Positions 7,467 through 11,060 of a stretch of 11,060 nt of DNA are shown one piece after another. This stretch comes from Hyphomicrobiales bacterium (GTDB lineage Bacteria; Pseudomonadota; Alphaproteobacteria; Rhizobiales; Beijerinckiaceae). The stretch spans positions 1-11,060 of the forward strand of contig JAQGKN010000339.1 of NCBI GenBank assembly GCA_028290085.1, in the 5' to 3' direction. The position numbers and the translations under genes were made by a program. The notes under the pieces were generated by a model. It searched no databases. It was not told the origin of the DNA and saw nothing but the letters and a program-made list of their open reading frames with translations. Every line of letters begins with the position of its first letter. The first letter of the stretch is position 1.

Positions 7467-8210
7467 GTGCCGATCGAACCGGAGCTTTTTACCAAAGCCA
7501 TGATTCAGATCCTCACCGCGATCGTTCTCGTCTGGCTGGGCCTGCACGTCCTGCGCGTTCTGGCCAAGGCCGACCCGAAGACGGTGAAGCGTCTGGGCAA
7601 GCAAGCCGGTGGCGCCTTGGCACTCGGCGTGGCGGCGCTATTGCTGATGCGCGGACAGATCGAGGTGGCTCTGGGTGTGGGCGGTCTCGGCGTCTGGCTG
7701 CTCGGATGGAGTGCCGGGCCGTTCAGCTTCAAGGGGTTCCCGGTACTCGGTGGCGGCGCGGCCCGGGCATCGCGCACGCGCTCGGCAATGATCGAGCTGG
7801 AGCTCGGAACAATGCAGGGACTTGTCCTTGCCGGTCCTCTGGAGGGCCGGCGCCTTGCCGACCTCACCCAGCCTGAGTTCCAGGAGCTCTACCGGACCTG
7901 CCGTCGCGACGATCCAGAGGGGGCGGGACTGCTAGAGGCTTATCTTGACCGCTGGTTTCCCGGCTGGCGTGGTGCAGGACAGGGTAACCCCGACCCGGGC
8001 CGGGGGAGCGGGGGGACGCGCAACGCGGGCGCGATGTCGGAAGATGAAGCTTATGAAGTCCTGGGACTTCAGAAGGGCGCCGCGCGGGACGATATTGCGC
8101 GGTCGCACCGGACGCTCATGAAGAAACTGCATCCCGATCACGGGGGGACGACGAGTCTCGCCGCCCGAGTGAACGAAGCCAAAGATGTCCTGATGCGTCG
8201 CCATCAGTGA
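7467..8210 (+). CDS. Membrane-anchored J-domain (DnaJ-like) protein
   Basis: The longest reading, from the GTG at 7467, gives 247 residues. An ATG at 7500 would give 236 residues beginning MIQILTAIVLVWLG, which resembles family N-termini better; neither has a good ribosome binding site. Hydrophobic segments lie at residues 13-33, 47-61 and 66-83. After a linker rich in glycine and arginine, the C-terminal 55 residues form a J domain: EDEAYEVLGLQKGAARDDI, a basic helix II (RSHRTLMKKL), the HPD signature at 222-224, then HGGTTSLAARVNEAKDVLM. J domains stimulate Hsp70 ATPase. A C-terminal J domain on a membrane anchor recalls Tim14/Pam18 and DjlA-type co-chaperones, so it probably recruits DnaK to the inner membrane. 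A likely terminator follows at 8250-8287. Confidence 0.88.
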   Translation: MPIEPELFTKAMIQILTAIVLVWLGLHVLRVLAKADPKTVKRLGKQAGGALALGVAALLLMRGQIEVALGVGGLGVWLLGWSAGPFSFKGFPVLGGGAARASRTRSAMIELELGTMQGLVLAGPLEGRRLADLTQPEFQELYRTCRRDDPEGAGLLEAYLDRWFPGWRGAGQGNPDPGRGSGGTRNAGAMSEDEAYEVLGLQKGAARDDIARSHRTLMKKLHPDHGGTTSLAARVNEAKDVLMRRHQ

Positions 8211-8249
8211 AACTCCAAACACGCTACGCGTAACTCTACAGGGACACCG

Positions 8250-8287
8250 GTGGCCTTCGGGACAACGGGGGCGAGGGTCATTTTTTT
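8250..8287 (+). terminator. Probable intrinsic terminator of the J-domain gene
   Basis: The 5' arm GTGGCCTTCG (8250-8259) can pair with CGAGGGTCA(T) at 8272-8281 through seven Watson-Crick pairs and three G-U pairs, with a 12-base loop. Seven T residues (8281-8287) follow directly. It lies 40 bases after the J-domain stop and five bases before the converging carboxypeptidase gene ends, so it would protect that gene from antisense transcription. No T run follows on the minus strand, so it works in one direction only. Confidence 0.55.
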
Positions 8288-8291
8288 CAGA

Positions 8292-9902
8292 TCAGTTCTT
8301 AGTGGTGAAGCAGCCGAAACCGGAGCGCTTCAGGGTCTTGCAGGCGGCTTCTGCCTGGTTTTCGTCGAGGCCGGCAAAGCGAGCGCGGTAGAGAGTTTCC
8401 GAGCCTTTCTTCACCGATTCTGTGAACGCCGTGGCGGCGCTGAGCGTGCCGCGTCCGCTAGCCTTGGCGCGGGCCAGCAACTCGCTTGCCTTGTCGGCGG
8501 CATCCGTCGCGCCGATCTGGATCATGATGCCCTTGCGCGCCGCGGCAGGGCGGGGCGCGGGCGTTTCCACCTTGGCGACAGGCTTGGGCGCAGGCTTCTC
8601 TGCCACGCGGGCCGGCTGTTCGAGACGGGTGGGTTCGACGCGGGCAACGCGAGTTTCCGCACGCAGCTCGATCTTCGGCTTGGCTTCCACGGTCGCGGCC
8701 GGGCCGGTGACCCAGCGCATGTTAGAGGGCGTCGATGTCGGGATGACGGCCGCCGCCTGAAGGCGCGGGCCGGTCGAACCATCGAGCGACACACCGCGAT
8801 ATTCGATGGAGCCGGTGGAAGCCGGATCGGATGCGGGGCGCTGCAGGCCCGGGACATAGGCCGGACGCGGCCTTTCAATTTCGATGGGAGCCAGCGAGGC
8901 CACCTGCACAGGGCGCGGCGTCTCGATGCGCACCGGCTCCGGCTTCGGCGCCTCGACCTGCGCCACTGCGACCAGCGGCTCGACCTGACGCGCCGCGATG
9001 GCAGGTGCGGTCCTGGAGCGCGAGGCCAGCTCGATCTTGTCTTCGATCAGGTCGGCCATGATCTTGTCGCGGACGCCCGCGCTCTTGCCGCCCAGAACGA
9101 CGGCGACGAGATGTTGCCCGTCACGACGTACGGAGGTCAGCAGGTTGAAGCCGGAGGCGCGGGTGTAGCCAGTCTTGATGCCGTCCATGCCTTCGACACG
9201 GCCGAGCAGATGATTGTGGTTGCGCATCGTCGATCCGGCGTAGCGGAAGACATGCGTCGAGAAGTAGCCGTAGTACTTGGGGAAGCGCTCCTGCAGCGAA
9301 CGGCCGAGGATCACGAGGTCATGCGCCGTCGTGATCTGCTCGTCGTCGGGCAGGCCCGAAGCATTGACGTAGCGCGTCCGTGACATGCCCAGCGACTGCG
9401 CCTTGGCGGTCATCATCTCAGCAAAATGATCTTCGCTGCCGCCAAGCGCTTCGGCGATCGCTACGGCGACGTCGTTGCAGGATTTGGTCACGACAGACTT
9501 GATGGCGGCTTCAACGCTCAGCGACTGGCCGGGACGCAAGCCGAGTTTGGACGGCTCCATGGATGCGGCATGAGCCGACATCATGATGGGAGTCTCCAGT
9601 GTCAGCTTGCCACGCTCGAGCGCTTCAAACAGCATATAGAGCGTCATCACCTTGGTGATCGAAGCGGGGTGGCGAAGCTCGTTTTCGTTTTTGGAGAAGA
9701 GCGTCCGGCCCGAATTGGCGTCCACGACCAGCGCCGCGAAGGGCGGTGCGTAGGTCCCAGCAACGCTGTGGTGACGGACATGGTGACGGCGGCCGCGTGC
9801 GTCCGCGCTATCGATATGGACGGTAGCCGACAGCACCAGGCCGAGACCCGCCAGAACCACAATGCCGCGACGACGCCGGCCAACTACGCCACTCATAACC
9901 AT
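8292..9902 (-). CDS. D-alanyl-D-alanine carboxypeptidase (class A low-mass PBP) with C-terminal SPOR domain
   Basis: This 536-residue exported enzyme removes the terminal D-Ala from peptidoglycan pentapeptides. A basic N-terminus (RRRR, 9-12), a hydrophobic core (13-28) and SADA|RG (32-37) form a signal peptide with probable cleavage after A35. The S11 peptidase domain carries all three motifs: SITK (81-84, nucleophile S81), SCN (141-143) and KTG (243-245). A proline/glutamate-rich linker (about 300-456), suited to spanning the periplasm, leads to a SPOR domain (457-536: MIQIGATDAADKASELLARA..., ending GFGCFTTKN) that should bind denuded glycan at division sites. The ATG at 9902 is chosen because GAGGG (9911-9915) lies eight bases upstream; the outer GTG at 9911 overlaps that site. 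DacF/DacC are the usual names; I cannot choose between them. Confidence 0.94.
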   Translation of the reverse strand: MVMSGVVGRRRRGIVVLAGLGLVLSATVHIDSADARGRRHHVRHHSVAGTYAPPFAALVVDANSGRTLFSKNENELRHPASITKVMTLYMLFEALERGKLTLETPIMMSAHAASMEPSKLGLRPGQSLSVEAAIKSVVTKSCNDVAVAIAEALGGSEDHFAEMMTAKAQSLGMSRTRYVNASGLPDDEQITTAHDLVILGRSLQERFPKYYGYFSTHVFRYAGSTMRNHNHLLGRVEGMDGIKTGYTRASGFNLLTSVRRDGQHLVAVVLGGKSAGVRDKIMADLIEDKIELASRSRTAPAIAARQVEPLVAVAQVEAPKPEPVRIETPRPVQVASLAPIEIERPRPAYVPGLQRPASDPASTGSIEYRGVSLDGSTGPRLQAAAVIPTSTPSNMRWVTGPAATVEAKPKIELRAETRVARVEPTRLEQPARVAEKPAPKPVAKVETPAPRPAAARKGIMIQIGATDAADKASELLARAKASGRGTLSAATAFTESVKKGSETLYRARFAGLDENQAEAACKTLKRSGFGCFTTKN

Positions 9903-9910
9903 CTTACACA

Positions 9911-9915
9911 CCCTC
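9911..9915 (-). promoter_or_regulatory. Ribosome binding site that sets the carboxypeptidase start
   Basis: Read on the minus strand, GAGGG is eight bases before ATG 9902. The alternative GTG start (9911-9909) shares a base with this site and has no binding site of its own, so the ATG is preferred. Confidence 0.65.
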
Positions 9916-9991
9916 GTAATCGGAGGCGGGACGCTGCCTGGTTTCGGCGCGTCACCTGAACATCACATGCTCGAACCTTAAGTGGTTGCGG

Positions 9992-10006
9992 TTACGCGTC
10001 GGTTAA
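9992..10006 (-). promoter_or_regulatory. Candidate CtrA box upstream of the carboxypeptidase gene
   Basis: On the minus strand the sequence reads TTAA-N7-GTAA, starting TTAACC and ending GTAACC. The CtrA full site of Alphaproteobacteria is TTAA-N7-TTAA, so seven of eight key bases match. It lies 90 to 105 bases before the start codon, a position suited to promoter control. CtrA commonly controls cell-cycle and envelope genes in this class. The match is by eye to a short motif, so chance is possible. Confidence 0.35.
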
Positions 10007-10087
10007 TGGGGCGTTGCCGGAGAGACTCTTTTCCCGGAGATTTTAGTGGCTTGGGCGCAGCGGGCCGTGGCGGAATTCCGATTTATG

Positions 10088-10098
10088 TTGCAGTGCAA
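10088..10098 (+). promoter_or_regulatory. Candidate PhaR operator in the phasin promoter
   Basis: TTGCAGTGCAA is a perfect 5-bp dyad around one base and fits the TGC-N3-GCA form of sites bound by PhaR, the repressor that senses PHA granules and controls phasin genes in Paracoccus and Rhodobacter. It lies seven bases upstream of the -35 element. Role inferred from motif and position. Confidence 0.5.
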
Positions 10099-10105
10099 AA
10101 TAATC

Positions 10106-10135
10106 TTGACAGCCATGGTGCGGCGCACCTATAAC
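10106..10135 (+). promoter_or_regulatory. Sigma-70-type promoter of the phasin gene
   Basis: A perfect TTGACA (10106-10111) is followed after 17 bases by CTATAA, or after 18 by TATAAC (10130-10135), which matches the -10 consensus at five of six positions. The transcript would start near 10142 and carry a leader of roughly 70 bases with GAGGG seven bases before the ATG. This is the strongest promoter in the window, as expected for an abundant granule protein. Confidence 0.75.
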
Positions 10136-10210
10136 CAGCCTCGGTAGCGCACCGGGATTGCTCTGGTTCGCTCAGGATGCCGCCGGGCGGCCTTATACGA
10201 GGGCAAAACC

Positions 10211-10552
10211 ATGTTCAAGAATCTCGAAGAAATGCAGAAATTCGGCAAGGACCAGCTCGAGTCCGCCACGGCCACCGCGACCACCCTGTCCAAGAGCGTC
10301 CAGGAAATCGCTGCCGAAGCCACCGACTATTCCAAGAAGTCCCTCGAGACCTCCAGCCAGTTCATTGAGAAGCTGCTCGGCGTGAAGTCGCTCGACAGCG
10401 CGATCCAGCTGCAGTCGGAATACGCCAAGTCGGCCTACGAAGGCTTCGTTGCCCAGGCGACCAAGTTCGGCGAACTCTACACGAACCTCGCCAAGGAAGC
10501 CTTCAAGCCGGTTGAAGCAGCCGTCGCCAAGGCGCAGGCTGTCGCCAAGTAA
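10211..10552 (+). CDS. Phasin family protein (PHA granule-associated)
   Basis: This small 113-residue protein is almost wholly helical and rich in alanine, lysine, glutamate and serine, with no cysteine. It fits the Phasin_2 family: MFKNLEEMQKFGKDQLESA at the start, a heptad-like stretch with LSKSVQEIAAEATDYSKKSL, then FIEKLLGVKSLDSAIQLQSE, YAKSAYEGFVAQATKFGELY and an alanine/lysine tail (EAAVAKAQAVAK). Phasins coat polyhydroxyalkanoate granules and control their number and size. The length (usual range about 100-190) is at the short end. It is a single-gene unit with its own strong promoter, a candidate PhaR site and a strong terminator. Its codons are strongly biased to C-ending forms (AAG, GAA, CTC, ATC), as in highly expressed genes. 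No pha synthase gene is nearby in this window. Confidence 0.92.
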   Translation: MFKNLEEMQKFGKDQLESATATATTLSKSVQEIAAEATDYSKKSLETSSQFIEKLLGVKSLDSAIQLQSEYAKSAYEGFVAQATKFGELYTNLAKEAFKPVEAAVAKAQAVAK

Positions 10553-10600
10553 TTCACCCTGATCGCGCCGGGCGGTTTGCGCCTCGCACAGGTATAAGCT

Positions 10601-10614
10601 TCGGGTTCGCCCGA
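10601..10614 (+). repeat. UUCG-tetraloop hairpin in the phasin 3' untranslated region
   Basis: TCGGG-TTCG-CCCGA forms a perfect 5-bp stem closed by a UUCG tetraloop, an exceptionally stable RNA hairpin. It lies 48 bases after the phasin stop and seven bases before the terminator stem. It may protect the message from 3' exonucleases. Confidence 0.6.
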
Positions 10615-10620
10615 GACAGA

Positions 10621-10649
10621 AAGGCCCGGCTCAATGCCGGGCCTTTTTT
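10621..10649 (+). terminator. Strong intrinsic terminator of the phasin gene
   Basis: AAGGCCCGGC (10621-10630), a five-base loop TCAAT and the exact complement GCCGGGCCTT (10636-10645) form a 10-bp stem that runs into six T residues (10644-10649). This is a textbook rho-independent terminator. Confidence 0.93.
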
Positions 10650-10656
10650 GCGTCGA

Positions 10657-10681
10657 GCATGCCCCCATATTGGGGCGATGC
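10657..10681. repeat. Second hairpin just downstream of the phasin terminator
   Basis: GCATGCCCC (10657-10665), loop CATATT and GGGGC-g-ATGC (10672-10681) give a 9-bp stem with one bulged G. Only three T residues follow on the plus strand and none on the minus strand, so it is at best a weak backup terminator; it could also help shape the structured region that follows. Confidence 0.5.
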
Positions 10682-10715
10682 TTTACGCAAGCCTTTCCTC
10701 ATCTTGGGCCATGGC

Positions 10716-10863
10716 AGGCTGGCATGTAGCCCGCAACGCACATAGACTGTGTGAAGCGCGCTGATTTGGGGGCGGCATGGTCCGGGAATTGCCGGATCAA
10801 GAGCGGCCAAATCGCGCAGGGTGGGTGGCGAAGGGCCCCCTTATCATGTGCGAACGCCAGACT
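10716..10863. other. Four nested inverted repeats: candidate structured RNA or leader
   Basis: Four complementary pairs are nested. AGGCTGGC (10716-10723) pairs with GCCAGACT (10856-10863), seven of eight. CGCACAT (10737-10743) pairs with ATGTGCG (10846-10852), perfect. GCGC-t-GATTTGG (10758-10769) pairs with CCAAATCGCGC (10807-10817), 11 bp with one bulge. TGGTCCGG (10778-10785) pairs with CCGGATCA (10792-10799), 8 bp with one G-U, loop GAATTG. Together 33 pairs can close one long, interrupted hairpin in a gene-free stretch. I see no good promoter or terminator around it on either strand, so it may be part of a leader of the next gene rather than a separate RNA. The folding is by eye, without energy or covariance data. 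Confidence 0.35.
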
Positions 10864-10876
10864 ACATAGAGTCTGG
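10857..10876. repeat. Perfect 7-bp inverted repeat with 6-base gap
   Basis: CCAGACT (10857-10863), ACATAG, AGTCTGG (10870-10876). Its left arm is the same sequence that closes the outermost stem of the nested structure upstream, so the two folds exclude each other. As DNA it could be a repressor site; as RNA, a switch hairpin. It lies in the gap before the possible gene at the right edge. Confidence 0.5.
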
Positions 10877-10983
10877 GACAGGGATAAGGCACTGTGACGG
10901 TCGGTTTTCTGAAGGACGATCAAGCGAGGCAAAAACGGGCGGTTAGAGACCGGATTCAAGCCGGGGCTGACGTTTGCGCCACG

Positions 10984-11060
10984 ATGTCCGCCTGCTCTGC
11001 GGGTGGCATCCCGCGTGACGTCAAGGAGCCACGCAAGGGGGGCGAGGGCGGGAACAACGG
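10984..11060 (+). CDS. Possible start of a gene running off the right edge (ClpS candidate)
   Basis: From ATG 10984 the frame is open to the end of the window (25 codons: MSACSAGGIPRDVKEPRKGG...). The frame is open back to GTG 10894, but there the third-position GC is near 60%, against about 83% after 10984, so coding probably begins at or near the ATG. No good ribosome binding site is seen at the ATG. An AAGGAG at 11022-11027 could serve a start just beyond the region seen. A glycine/lysine/arginine-rich N-terminus is usual for alphaproteobacterial ClpS, and carboxypeptidase-phasin-clpS-clpA is a gene order I recall from Hyphomicrobiales. Only the disordered N-terminal part would be visible, so the name is a guess from context. 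Confidence 0.3.
   Translation, partial: MSACSAGGIPRDVKEPRKGGEGGNN

Noticed and set aside
8250..9383. Plus-strand open frame of 377 codons opposite the carboxypeptidase gene
   Set aside because: It is the mirror of the real penicillin-binding protein gene. The translation is arginine/glycine-rich with no motif, and it would begin inside the probable terminator of the J-domain gene.
10699..10959. Minus-strand open frame of 86 codons in the right-hand intergenic region
   Set aside because: No ribosome binding site, no recognisable family, and ordinary codon bias is missing. The region is better explained by inverted repeats and a leader.
1..11060. CRISPR arrays, IS elements, tRNA or rRNA genes, toxin-antitoxin or defence genes
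   Set aside because: I looked for spaced direct repeats, terminal repeats with transposase frames, tRNA-like cloverleaf arms and known defence motifs, and found none that hold up.

Overview
The window looks like a chromosomal segment of an alphaproteobacterium, most likely of the order Hyphomicrobiales (Rhizobiales). The reasons are high GC with strong third-position GC, the alphaproteobacterial family DUF1489, a short Phasin_2-type phasin, a D,D-carboxypeptidase fused to a SPOR domain, and candidate PhaR- and CtrA-type sites. I see no IS element, phage gene, CRISPR array, tRNA or rRNA.

Layout. 1-669 (+) is the 3' part of a YdcF/DUF218 membrane protein. It meets, with no gap, a small minus-strand pair: DUF3253 (670-1008), preceded in its transcript by a DUF599 membrane protein (1041-1751). 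From about 1790 to 7379 everything runs on the plus strand. It starts with a carboxylase operon: mccB (1911-3512), a small six-helix CDF-like membrane protein (3525-4160), mccA (4160-6100) and an SDR dehydrogenase (6122-6871). A DUF1489 gene (6942-7379) and a membrane-anchored J-domain protein (7467-8210) follow. A minus-strand D-alanyl-D-alanine carboxypeptidase with a C-terminal SPOR domain (8292-9902) faces the J-domain gene. After a 300-base regulatory region comes the phasin gene (10211-10552), with a near-consensus promoter, a candidate PhaR operator and a strong terminator. The last 400 bases are mostly non-coding and rich in inverted repeats. A new reading frame, possibly clpS, may begin near the right edge.

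How the genes work together. MccB and MccA form the biotin-dependent 3-methylcrotonyl-CoA carboxylase of leucine catabolism. The usual partners (isovaleryl-CoA dehydrogenase, methylglutaconyl-CoA hydratase, HMG-CoA lyase) are not in this window. Instead the two subunits are separated by a membrane protein that resembles the transmembrane half of a cation diffusion facilitator, and they are followed by an SDR enzyme. The carboxypeptidase trims peptidoglycan in the periplasm, and the phasin coats polyhydroxyalkanoate granules.

Most worth a second look: (a) the CDF-like protein inside the mcc operon, which keeps a TM2 DxxxD but has SxxxS where TM5 should carry HxxxD; (b) a 148-base set of four nested inverted repeats at 10716-10863, with a competing hairpin at 10857-10876, which could be a structured RNA or leader; (c) the candidate PhaR operator and promoter of the phasin gene. 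All family names come from reading the sequences by eye; no database search was run.
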